NCBI RefSeq assembly: GCF_014648315.1
Contig: NZ_BMQW01000017.1
Coordinates: forward strand, 1 to 52,909
Reading direction: 5' to 3'
DNA from: Shewanella ulleungensis
Lineage (GTDB): Bacteria; Pseudomonadota; Gammaproteobacteria; Enterobacterales; Shewanellaceae
Length of the DNA stretch: 52,909 nucleotides
The notes below the pieces were generated by a model. That model did not search any database. It worked only from the letters and a program-made list of their open reading frames with translations, and was not told the DNA's origin. Shown here in pieces: positions 16,126 to 23,779 of the stretch. Position numbers and translations under genes: made by a program. Numbering within the stretch: position 1 is the first letter of the stretch; every line of letters starts with the position of its first letter.

Positions 16126-16212
16126 GGTATCTTCACTAAATCAAACAAGTTGGATGGGTATTCAAGAAGCTAAATGATATCATAAACGGACATTGCCTCG
16201 ATATTGTCGTTC

Positions 16213-16539
16213 ATGTTTATGCTTTATTTAACCAGTAAAAATCATTTAATTAAATTAGAACAATTGCTTAAGCAGTGTCAGCTTTGGTCTGATGCTCTCC
16301 CTAGCGCATCGGCTTTGGCAAGTCATGCACCATTTGCCTGCGATACGATGGCATTTGAGCAATGGTTGCAGTTTATTTTTATTCCTAAGATGACCGAGTT
16401 GATCGCCCAAAAGCATCCATTACCAACTACAATGGCAATCGCCCCAATGGCAGAACAATTGTGGCAAGGTATGCCTCAGCGCAATGTTATTATTGTCCAT
16501 CTGCAAGCATTTGATGTGTTGCTGAATAAGCAGCAATAA
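16213..16539 (+). CDS. yqcC: YqcC family protein (DUF446)
   Basis: This small all-helical cytosolic protein has 108 residues from ATG 16213; ATG 16219 and TTG 16204 are also in frame, so the start is uncertain. Family features include LEQLLKQCQLW near the N-terminus, FEQWLQFIFIPKM and the Gln/Pro-rich C-terminal half. YqcC is of unknown function, and its gene precedes truC and yqcA in E. coli exactly as here, with truC starting 31 bases later. It is divergent from the DUF3549 gene. Confidence 0.85.
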   Translation: MFMLYLTSKNHLIKLEQLLKQCQLWSDALPSASALASHAPFACDTMAFEQWLQFIFIPKMTELIAQKHPLPTTMAIAPMAEQLWQGMPQRNVIIVHLQAFDVLLNKQQ

Positions 16540-16570
16540 GCCTTAATTTTTAGACCTAAGTGATTCCAAG

Positions 16571-17446
16571 ATGAATGCCAAAGATACTAATGTCAAACTC
16601 ACTGTTGATAACGATGAGTTATATGATCCGCAATTTATAGAAGATACTGAAACGCTGATTGATAGTGATGTCGAGTCAGACGAACTGCCGCCAAAGATTG
16701 AAATATTATTTGAAGATGAGCATATTGTTGCTATTCATAAACCGGCAGGATTGTTGGTTCATCGCAGTTATTTAGCGCGACGAGAACGTTTTTTTGCCAT
16801 GCAAATGACCCGTGACTTAGTGGGATGTCATGTCTTTCCTGTACACCGTTTAGACAGACCAACCTCTGGGGTACTGCTATTTGCAAAATCCAGTGATGTT
16901 GCACGCCAGTTGTGCGAACAGTTTGCCGATCACAGCATTAAAAAACAATATTTAGCGATTGTGCGCGGTAATATGAACGAGTCTGGTACCTTAGATTACG
17001 CCTTGAAGCAAGAATTTGACGATTTAGGGGACAAACACGTCGACCCTAATAAAGCGGCGCAAGATGCAGTAACTGATTTTCAGCCGTTGTTAAATACAGA
17101 AATACCATTTAGCTCGGGTCGTTATCCAAGTAGTCGCTATGCATTAATCCGTTTAAGCCCCCATACAGGCCGCAAGCATCAATTACGTCGGCATATGGCG
17201 CATTTACGTCATCCTATTGTGGGCGATACAACTCATGGTGATGGCAAGCAGAATAAGTTTTTTAGAGAACACTTTGCCATTAATCGATTGTGGCTTATTG
17301 CTAAGAGTTTGCAGTTTGTGCATCCGGTGACCCAACAAGCGATGCATATAGAAGCAGATTTAGAGGCGGAGTGGTTAACCGTTTTTGAGGCGTTTGGCTG
17401 GGATGATGATCAATTATCGTTAATGCCGAGTATGTTACTAAGCTAA
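16571..17446 (+). CDS. truC: tRNA pseudouridine(65) synthase TruC
   Basis: TruC isomerises U65 in tRNA-Ile1 and tRNA-Asp. The protein has 291 residues. The catalytic motif HRLDRPTSGVLLFAKS (Asp near residue 94) is the RluA-family active site. KPAGLLVHRS upstream and LSPHTGRKHQLRRHMAHL near 196-213 match the family. It has an N-terminal acidic extension of about 40 residues (DNDELYDPQFIEDTETLID) not found in the E. coli enzyme (260 residues). It is the second gene of yqcC-truC. Confidence 0.92.
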   Translation: MNAKDTNVKLTVDNDELYDPQFIEDTETLIDSDVESDELPPKIEILFEDEHIVAIHKPAGLLVHRSYLARRERFFAMQMTRDLVGCHVFPVHRLDRPTSGVLLFAKSSDVARQLCEQFADHSIKKQYLAIVRGNMNESGTLDYALKQEFDDLGDKHVDPNKAAQDAVTDFQPLLNTEIPFSSGRYPSSRYALIRLSPHTGRKHQLRRHMAHLRHPIVGDTTHGDGKQNKFFREHFAINRLWLIAKSLQFVHPVTQQAMHIEADLEAEWLTVFEAFGWDDDQLSLMPSMLLS

Positions 17447-17495
17447 TGAATATCATCATGAGAACTTTTTTAAGCACGATAGCGAAATACTGACA

Positions 17496-17657
17496 CTATT
17501 CCATGTGGTCTGCAATTGCCTGCTTAAGCTTTTCGAATTCAGCAATAGGTGGCAAACGGTCGTGTTTCTTCTGTTCTATATGGAAATAATAATTACGGCG
17601 GATATGGGCGAATTTATGCTGTAGTTTGAGTTTTCGCTTTCTACTGACTTGTCGCAT
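17496..17657 (-). CDS. Putative small basic protein (53 residues)
   Basis: On the minus strand, ATG 17657 opens a 53-codon frame ending in TAG at 17496. The product begins MRQVSRKRKLKLQHKFAHIR and ends AIADHME; it is strongly basic at the start and has aromatic residues (RRNYYFHIEQ) in the middle, which could suit an RNA- or ribosome-associated peptide. It occupies the otherwise empty 375-base gap between truC and yqcA. The ribosome binding site is weak (GGAAACAG). It could be a conserved small protein or chance. Confidence 0.5.
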   Translation of the reverse strand: MRQVSRKRKLKLQHKFAHIRRNYYFHIEQKKHDRLPPIAEFEKLKQAIADHME

Positions 17658-17820
17658 AGTACTGTTTCCGTAATGTCTCAGTTTACATAGAGCGTATCTA
17701 TCATTGCTCTGAATATTTTACATACGTTAAAAAGGCACTTGCGAGAAGCTTAGCGAATAAAGTAAGTTACTCACTCTCAACACATTTTATATCGTATTTG
17801 ATTTAAGGGGATAGTATACC

Positions 17821-18285
17821 ATGAAAAAGGTCAATGTTGTTTTTGGTACTGTTTATGGTAGTGCTCAATATACTGCTGAAACTATTACGGGTGCCATTGC
17901 AAAATTAGGTTTTACCACTACACTTTGGCAGCCTACTGAATTGCTTGGCTTTGTTCCACCACAAGATGAGCAGTTAATGGTTGTGTGTTCGACTACTGGG
18001 CAAGGTGATATCCCTGAAGATATTGCACCTTGGTTTAATGAATTAAAAAATAATGCACCTTATTTACCCTCACTTAAATACAGTTTAATTGGCTTAGGTG
18101 ATTCGAGTTACGACACTTTTTGCGGTGCAATAAAACAGTTTGATGAGTTGTTTATTGAGTTAGGCGCCAAACCGTTAATAGATAAACTAGAAATTGATGC
18201 ATGCGAAACAATGGAACCTGAACTTGAAGCAAAAACATGGATAGGCAGTTGGCACAACGCAGTCACATCGGCAAACGTAGCCTAA
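17821..18285 (+). CDS. yqcA: Flavodoxin YqcA
   Basis: This 154-residue short-chain flavodoxin of the MioC/YqcA type binds FMN. The phosphate-binding loop is GTVYGSAQYTAE near residue 9. The 50s-type loop is CSTTGQGDIPED near 58, and the third FMN contact is LGDSSYDTFCGA near 97. The partner reductase and role are not known, though it is linked genetically to tRNA modification genes by its constant position next to truC. A ribosome binding site (AAGGGGATAGTATACC) precedes ATG 17821. Its end overlaps the start of the PTS gene. Confidence 0.9.
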   Translation: MKKVNVVFGTVYGSAQYTAETITGAIAKLGFTTTLWQPTELLGFVPPQDEQLMVVCSTTGQGDIPEDIAPWFNELKNNAPYLPSLKYSLIGLGDSSYDTFCGAIKQFDELFIELGAKPLIDKLEIDACETMEPELEAKTWIGSWHNAVTSANVA

Positions 18286-19715
18286 GTTTCTTTACACAAC
18301 AATGGTTTAAATTTGCACAGCGCTTAAGCCAAGCGCTGTTGATCCCTATTGCTATTTTACCTGCCGCTGGCGTTATGCTTGGCCTTACGGTAAACCCGTT
18401 ACCTTTTATTCCTTCAGAGCTTAATATTGTCCTGTCAGCGGTAGGCAATTTGGTGTTTACCATGATGCCATTGCTGTTTAGCGTAGCAATTGCCATCGGT
18501 TTTTGTCGTGATCAGGGGATTGCTGCATTTTCTGCCGTTTTTGGTTTTGGTGTGTTTTTGTCCACAATGGGGGCGCTAACCGATATTTATGGACTTGTGT
18601 CTCGGCCATTATGGGGAATGCAAACCATCGATACTGGGATTGCCGGTGGCATGCTCGTGGGCGGTATAACTTGCCTTGCGGTTAGCTTTAGTCAACATGT
18701 GAAGTTACCTGCGATATTTTCATTTTTTGAAGGCCGTCGTAGCGCGCCCATTATTGTTATCCCCCTGTCCATGATGTTGGCATATGTATTAAGTCATGTA
18801 TGGCCGCCTTTATCTTTCGTCATTGAGCATTTATCCGACTGGGCGGTTTATCAAGATCCCGCAATTGCCTTTGGTGTATATGGCACGGTAGAGCGCTTGC
18901 TTATTCCTTTAGGTTTACATCATATTTGGAATGCACCATTTTATCTCGAAGTGGGTCAATACATTAACCAGGACACAGTCGTAAGAGGCGAGGTTGCTCG
19001 TTACTTAGCTGGTGACCCACTAGCAGGCAATTTAGCGGGTGGTTATTTAATTAAAATGTGGGGGCTGCCAGCCGCGGCACTGGCTATTTGGCGTTGTTCT
19101 GATAAGTCTGAGCGTAACCGTGTTGCCGGCATTATGCTCTCTGCGGCCACTGCGAGTTGGTTGACAGGAGTGACGGAACCGATTGAATTTGCATTTATGT
19201 TTATCGCGCCGTTATTGTTTTTCGTCCATGCTTTGCTAACGGGTATTGCCTACAGCGTGTGTATATTATTAGAGGTCCACCACAGTATTGTGTTTTCACA
19301 TGGATTGGTTGATTTCAGTTTGCTCTTTTCCCGTTCAGCCAATACGTATTGGATTTGGATTTTGGGCCCAATTACCGCCATCATTTACTACGCTCTTTTT
19401 CGGGCAAGTATTTTAGCTTTTAACTTAAAAACCCCAGGGCGGATTGAGCAAACCGATGGTATTACAGAGCCAAAAGAAAGCTTACGTGCGATGATCTCAG
19501 CGTTAGGTGGACGCGATAACATTGTTGAGATCAATGCTTGCTTAACCCGTTTACGGATCAGTGTTAATCAAGCTGATCTTATTGATAAAGCCCGTTTGAT
19601 GCGATTGGGGGCTAAAGGTGTAGTTGTTATGGGCAAAGGTGTTCAGGTTGTATATGGCACTAAGGCTGAGTCTTTGCGTAAATTACTGCAAAAGTATCTC
19701 GATTCTCGAAAATAA
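18237..19715 (+). CDS. PTS permease, EIIC-EIIB fusion of the glucose/N-acetylglucosamine class
   Basis: The ORF encodes 492 residues. The membrane EIIC domain occupies about residues 20-400, beginning with AQRLSQALLIPIAILPAAGV, the classic GlcNAc/glucose-family entry. It includes GGITCLAVSF, HHIWNAPF near 221 and GVTEPIEFAFMF near 313, a signature of the family. The C-terminal EIIB domain has its phosphorylation cysteine in NACLTRLRISVN near residue 436. There is no EIIA domain, so a separate EIIA (Crr) would be needed. Sugar specificity cannot be assigned. The first 15 residues overlap yqcA by 49 bases; a start at TTG 18249 or later is possible. Confidence 0.85.
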   Translation: MDRQLAQRSHIGKRSLSFFTQQWFKFAQRLSQALLIPIAILPAAGVMLGLTVNPLPFIPSELNIVLSAVGNLVFTMMPLLFSVAIAIGFCRDQGIAAFSAVFGFGVFLSTMGALTDIYGLVSRPLWGMQTIDTGIAGGMLVGGITCLAVSFSQHVKLPAIFSFFEGRRSAPIIVIPLSMMLAYVLSHVWPPLSFVIEHLSDWAVYQDPAIAFGVYGTVERLLIPLGLHHIWNAPFYLEVGQYINQDTVVRGEVARYLAGDPLAGNLAGGYLIKMWGLPAAALAIWRCSDKSERNRVAGIMLSAATASWLTGVTEPIEFAFMFIAPLLFFVHALLTGIAYSVCILLEVHHSIVFSHGLVDFSLLFSRSANTYWIWILGPITAIIYYALFRASILAFNLKTPGRIEQTDGITEPKESLRAMISALGGRDNIVEINACLTRLRISVNQADLIDKARLMRLGAKGVVVMGKGVQVVYGTKAESLRKLLQKYLDSRK

Positions 19716-19879
19716 CCTTACGTTAGTTAACAAATATTTCATGGTTGTTTAGCAAATTGTGTCGAAATACAATTATTTTAGTATTTATGAGAATTTATCA
19801 TTAAAAAACCTCCCCCAAGATGCATTTTCAATGGCAAACTGATGATATTAATCTCAGCAGTAAATTCGGAGTCGCAAGC

Positions 19880-20749
19880 GTGAGTCATCAATTAAACAAA
19901 ACCAGTTCAACCCCTTTACAGCGCAAAGTATTAATTACTGACTGTGCAGATGCAAAAGGCTTAATTGCAAAAATTACTCATGTGTGTTTTGCCAATCAGC
20001 TCAATATCATAAAAAACACTGAATTTGTTGATCATGCTCAAGGACGTTTTTTTATGCGTGCAGAGCTTGAAGGCCACTTTGATGATGAACGTTTATTATC
20101 TGAATTACGTGCAGTGTTACCAGCTCAGAATCACATGAAGCTCGTCGATATGTGCACCAAACGCATTGTAATTATGGTGACAAAAGAAGCGCACTGCTTA
20201 GGTGACATTTTAATGAAGTCTTATTATGGCGGCTTAGATGTTGAGATAGCTGCTGTTGTGGGTAATTATGATGTATTACAACCATTGACGGAAAAGTTTG
20301 ATATTCCATTTCACTATGTCAGCCATGAAGGATTAAATCGTCAAGAGCATGAGCAAGCGATGCTCAAAGTCATCAAACCTTACGATCCTGACTTTGTTGT
20401 GTTAGCTAAATATATGCGTGTTTTGACCCCTGAATTCGTGTCAGCGTTTGCGGACAAAATTATCAATATACATCATTCATTTTTACCGGCATTTATCGGT
20501 GCATCCCCATATAAACAAGCGTGGGATCGTGGTGTTAAGATTATTGGGGCTACAGCCCATTTTGTTAATAATCATCTAGACGAAGGGCCGATTATTAAGC
20601 AAGATGTTATTTCTGTTGACCATAGCTATAGTGCGGAAGAATTAGCTCATAATGGCCGTGATGTAGAAAAAAGCGTACTCAGCAAAGCATTGCAATTAGT
20701 GTTAAATGAACAAGTCGTTGTGTACGGTAATAAAACTGTCGTTTTTTAA
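19880..20749 (+). CDS. purU: Formyltetrahydrofolate deformylase PurU
   Basis: PurU hydrolyses 10-formyl-THF to formate and THF, supplying formate for PurT and balancing one-carbon units. It is predicted at 289 residues from GTG 19880, which has GGAG eight bases upstream; the ATG at 19820 would add 20 residues, has no good ribosome binding site and exceeds the E. coli length (280). An N-terminal ACT domain (LQRKVLITDCADAKGLIAKI) is followed by the formyltransferase-like domain with HHSFLPAFIGASPYKQA (catalytic His) and HFVNNHLDEGPIIKQD near the C-terminus. It appears monocistronic. Confidence 0.93.
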   Translation: MSHQLNKTSSTPLQRKVLITDCADAKGLIAKITHVCFANQLNIIKNTEFVDHAQGRFFMRAELEGHFDDERLLSELRAVLPAQNHMKLVDMCTKRIVIMVTKEAHCLGDILMKSYYGGLDVEIAAVVGNYDVLQPLTEKFDIPFHYVSHEGLNRQEHEQAMLKVIKPYDPDFVVLAKYMRVLTPEFVSAFADKIINIHHSFLPAFIGASPYKQAWDRGVKIIGATAHFVNNHLDEGPIIKQDVISVDHSYSAEELAHNGRDVEKSVLSKALQLVLNEQVVVYGNKTVVF

Positions 20750-20940
20750 GCATTTATGTCGGCATCACTTAAGCTTAGTTTTAACGATAATTTCTGCTTT
20801 AGTTATGCCGTATTACTGTCGATATAAGTCTTGTGCTATTGTTAATCTATTCATGTGAATAAGGTCAATAGTTCAAGTTGGATCGGGTCCATTAATCCTA
20901 AAGTAACCAGGTAATTTAATATTTTTTAATAGGATGGTCG

Positions 20941-22842
20941 ATGTTACAAAAAGCTGATTTTTTCTTAAAGCCGTCTGAAGTTCCTAAAAGTGCTAAATTG
21001 TGCTGGGGGATTTTGAACGATCGTCTTGAGCTAATTAAGTTAAGTGAGCCGCTCTATAAATTAGCAAGAAAACCTATTTCAGCAATATTAAAACAACCAT
21101 TATTAAATGCATTTCCGACGTTACCACTCGACGGCATTGATTTCAGTGATCGTCAAAACAGCCATGTAATCAACTTTGTCGATGACAAAGGCCATGCGCT
21201 TCAAGCAAGGCTAACCGCAATAGAAGAAAGCGGTGAACACTGGTGTATTTCAATTATTGAGATTGAGTTAGATAAAGCTTGGTTAAATGAGCTTCACCCT
21301 GACTATCATCAAGCGATTCAGTCTAGTGATGAATGGCTTGAGCAAATAGAAGAAGTCATTAACGCGAGCGGTGATTTAGTTTTTGTTACAGCAATTAAAC
21401 AAGGTTTATCATTAACAAAGTCGAAGGTAGGCTATGTTCATATTTTTAATGAAAAATCGAATCAGATAGTCAAAACGGCTTGGAATGATGAAGTCAGCGA
21501 CTACTTTACTATCCCCAAGCAACAAACATATAAAGCCGATTCCGGTGTTTGGGCCGAAACGATTAAAAACCGCAAACCCGTTATTCATAATGACTTAACT
21601 GAGCTAATTGCCAATAAAAGTCAAAAAGATGGCTTTTTTGCCTTTAAAAACCACCTTTGTATTCCTATTCATTACCGTAAGAAGTTGGTAGGGATTATTG
21701 GCGTAGGTAATCGAGATAATCCTTATACTCATGTCGATGCAAAATCGTTAACTATTTTTGCTACCATTTTATGGCACAGTGTGGAACTGCCTCGCACGAT
21801 GAAGGCTGTGTCTCACCAATCGAGCATTATCAAAGCGCAAAAAGAGAAAATGACGTTAATATTGATCCAATTGATTGGAGCAATATCTGAAGCGCTAGAG
21901 CTAAAAGATGCCTATACAGCAGGCCATCAAAAGTCAGTTGCGCAATTAAGCTATTTAATGGGCGAGAAAATGGGCTTATCGCCTGAATGCCTTGAAGGAC
22001 TAAAACTGGGAGCCTTGATCCACGATATCGGCAAACTTGCATTGCCTAGTCAAATATTATCCAAACCATCACGGTTGACTGAAGCTGAATTTGCCATGGT
22101 TAAAGAGCATCCTGAGCAAGGTGCATTAATTATTGATGAGGTTGAGTTTCCATGGCCTATTAAACAAATGATTTTACAACACCATGAACGTTTAGACGGT
22201 TCTGGTTATCCCAAAGGCCTTAAAGGTAAAGACATCATACTCGAAGCTAAAATTATTGCGGTAGCCGATATCGCTGACTCAATTTTAAGCCACAGACCCT
22301 ACCGTCCTTCTTTAGGTATGGATACTTTAACCCAAGAGTTAATGCGCGGTCGCGGTATACAATATGACGCAGGTGTAGTTGATGCCTGCTTAGAGATTTT
22401 AGCGGTAGAAGATTTTAAAGAAGAAGAGTACGTGTCGAGCTTAACATTGGCACCAGTTGTCTTTTTAGAGGAGTACCACACGTTAGAACACGCTGAAGCC
22501 ATGATGAAAAAGGCTAAGATGGGGGTGGCAGTCGTGCTTTCTGAAAAAGAGCGTAAGCCTATTGGAGTGGTCGATAATCAAACTCTAGCATTTTGGCACA
22601 GCCCATTTATCGATACAGCTGCAGAGCGTGCGGCGGATAGAAGTTTACTTAACAAACGTGCGCATCAAATTATGGCGCACAAAATGAATTTGATTAACGG
22701 CCATACTATTTTGAATGATGCAAAAATAGCCCTAGAAAAAACTAACGCGACGTATCTTTTAGTGCAAAATGACAAAGATCAGGTGATTGGTATGTTAACG
22801 TGGCAGATTTTGGCTAATGCGATTCTTAAAAAAGCTCAGTAA
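20941..22842 (+). CDS. GAF plus HD-GYP c-di-GMP phosphodiesterase with CBS-like C-terminus
   Basis: This is a 633-residue cytoplasmic protein. Residues 1-120 hold a PAS-like segment (KLCWGILNDRLELIKLSE). A GAF domain spans about 130-285 (KVGYVHIFNEKSNQIVKTAW, then LCIPIHYRKKLVGIIGVGNR). The HD-GYP domain spans about 300-480 with ALIHDIGKLALP near 357 and QHHERLDGSGYPKGL near 412, so the catalytic residues are intact. Residues 500-633 have two CBS-like units (VVLSEKERKPIGVVDNQTLA and TYLLVQNDKDQVIGMLTW), suggestive of ligand sensing, possibly a nucleotide. A terminator shared with dapD follows the stop. Confidence 0.85.
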   Translation: MLQKADFFLKPSEVPKSAKLCWGILNDRLELIKLSEPLYKLARKPISAILKQPLLNAFPTLPLDGIDFSDRQNSHVINFVDDKGHALQARLTAIEESGEHWCISIIEIELDKAWLNELHPDYHQAIQSSDEWLEQIEEVINASGDLVFVTAIKQGLSLTKSKVGYVHIFNEKSNQIVKTAWNDEVSDYFTIPKQQTYKADSGVWAETIKNRKPVIHNDLTELIANKSQKDGFFAFKNHLCIPIHYRKKLVGIIGVGNRDNPYTHVDAKSLTIFATILWHSVELPRTMKAVSHQSSIIKAQKEKMTLILIQLIGAISEALELKDAYTAGHQKSVAQLSYLMGEKMGLSPECLEGLKLGALIHDIGKLALPSQILSKPSRLTEAEFAMVKEHPEQGALIIDEVEFPWPIKQMILQHHERLDGSGYPKGLKGKDIILEAKIIAVADIADSILSHRPYRPSLGMDTLTQELMRGRGIQYDAGVVDACLEILAVEDFKEEEYVSSLTLAPVVFLEEYHTLEHAEAMMKKAKMGVAVVLSEKERKPIGVVDNQTLAFWHSPFIDTAAERAADRSLLNKRAHQIMAHKMNLINGHTILNDAKIALEKTNATYLLVQNDKDQVIGMLTWQILANAILKKAQ

Positions 22843-22846
22843 CAAA

Positions 22847-22867
22847 AAAGGCGCTTAGAGCGCCTTT
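22847..22867. terminator. Bidirectional intrinsic terminator
   Basis: AAAGGCGCT and AGCGCCTTT form a perfect 9-base stem with loop TAG, between the convergent HD-GYP gene and dapD. Confidence 0.85.
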
Positions 22868-22893
22868 ATAATGGGTAAATTCATTAACAAATA

Positions 22894-23718
22894 TTAGTCA
22901 ACGATACGTAATAATTCATTAATACCAACTTTACCGCGAGTTTTCGCATCCACTTTTTTAACGATAATTGCAGCATACAAACTGTATTTTCCACAAGCAG
23001 ATGGTAAGTTGCCAGATACCACAACAGAACCCGCTGGAACACGCCCATAATGCACTTCACCGGTTTCACGGTCAAAAATACGTGTGCTTTGACCAATGTA
23101 AACGCCCATTGAAATAACGCTGCCTTCTTCAACAACAACGCCTTCAACGATTTCGCTACGTGCGCCAATGAAGCAGTTATCTTCAATAATGGTTGGCCCG
23201 GCTTGTAATGGCTCTAATACACCACCAATACCCACACCACCAGACAAATGTACGTTTTTACCTATCTGTGCGCATGAGCCGACTGTGGCCCATGTATCAA
23301 CCATGGTGCCTTCATCAACATACGCACCTAGATTAACGTAAGATGGCATTAATACTGTGTTTTTACCGATAAATGATCCTTTACGAACCGTTGCTGGTGG
23401 CACAACACGAATGCCTTCTGCTTTGAAACGAGCTTCGTCGTAGTCAGCAAATTTTTGCGGTACTTTATCAAAGTATTTGGTGTCGCCACCGTCAATCACG
23501 CCATTATCAAAAATACGGAAAGACAGTAAAACTGCTTTTTTAAGCCATTGATGAACATGCCATTCACCGTCAATTTTTTCAGCAACACGTGCTTCGCCTT
23601 TGTCTAGCATGTTGATTACAGTTTCAACATCAGCACGTACACTTGCGTCGACACTCGAAGGTGAAATGTCTTGGCGTGTTTCGAATGCTGCTTCAATGCG
23701 TTGGCGTAAAGCCTCCAT
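22894..23718 (-). CDS. dapD: 2,3,4,5-tetrahydropyridine-2,6-dicarboxylate N-succinyltransferase DapD
   Basis: DapD catalyses succinylation of tetrahydrodipicolinate in the diaminopimelate/lysine pathway, as a trimer. The 274-residue length equals E. coli DapD. The N-terminal helical domain precedes a left-handed beta helix of hexapeptide repeats (IGKNTVLMPSYVNLGAYVDE, GTMVDTWATVGSC, IGKNVHLSGGVGIGGVLEP). The C-terminus is KVGINELLRIVD. It is the last gene of the map-glnD-dapD cluster; 61 bases separate it from glnD. Confidence 0.97.
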   Translation of the reverse strand: MEALRQRIEAAFETRQDISPSSVDASVRADVETVINMLDKGEARVAEKIDGEWHVHQWLKKAVLLSFRIFDNGVIDGGDTKYFDKVPQKFADYDEARFKAEGIRVVPPATVRKGSFIGKNTVLMPSYVNLGAYVDEGTMVDTWATVGSCAQIGKNVHLSGGVGIGGVLEPLQAGPTIIEDNCFIGARSEIVEGVVVEEGSVISMGVYIGQSTRIFDRETGEVHYGRVPAGSVVVSGNLPSACGKYSLYAAIIVKKVDAKTRGKVGINELLRIVD

Positions 23719-23779
23719 TGTTTTCTCCCAGTAGGTAATGATTAACTCAAAATTAGCATAAACATTGAGTTTTAAAAAA

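Noticed and set aside
19820..19879. ATG 19820 as the start of purU
   Set aside because: It adds 20 residues absent from the E. coli family member and has no Shine-Dalgarno, whereas GTG 19880 does; not fully excluded.
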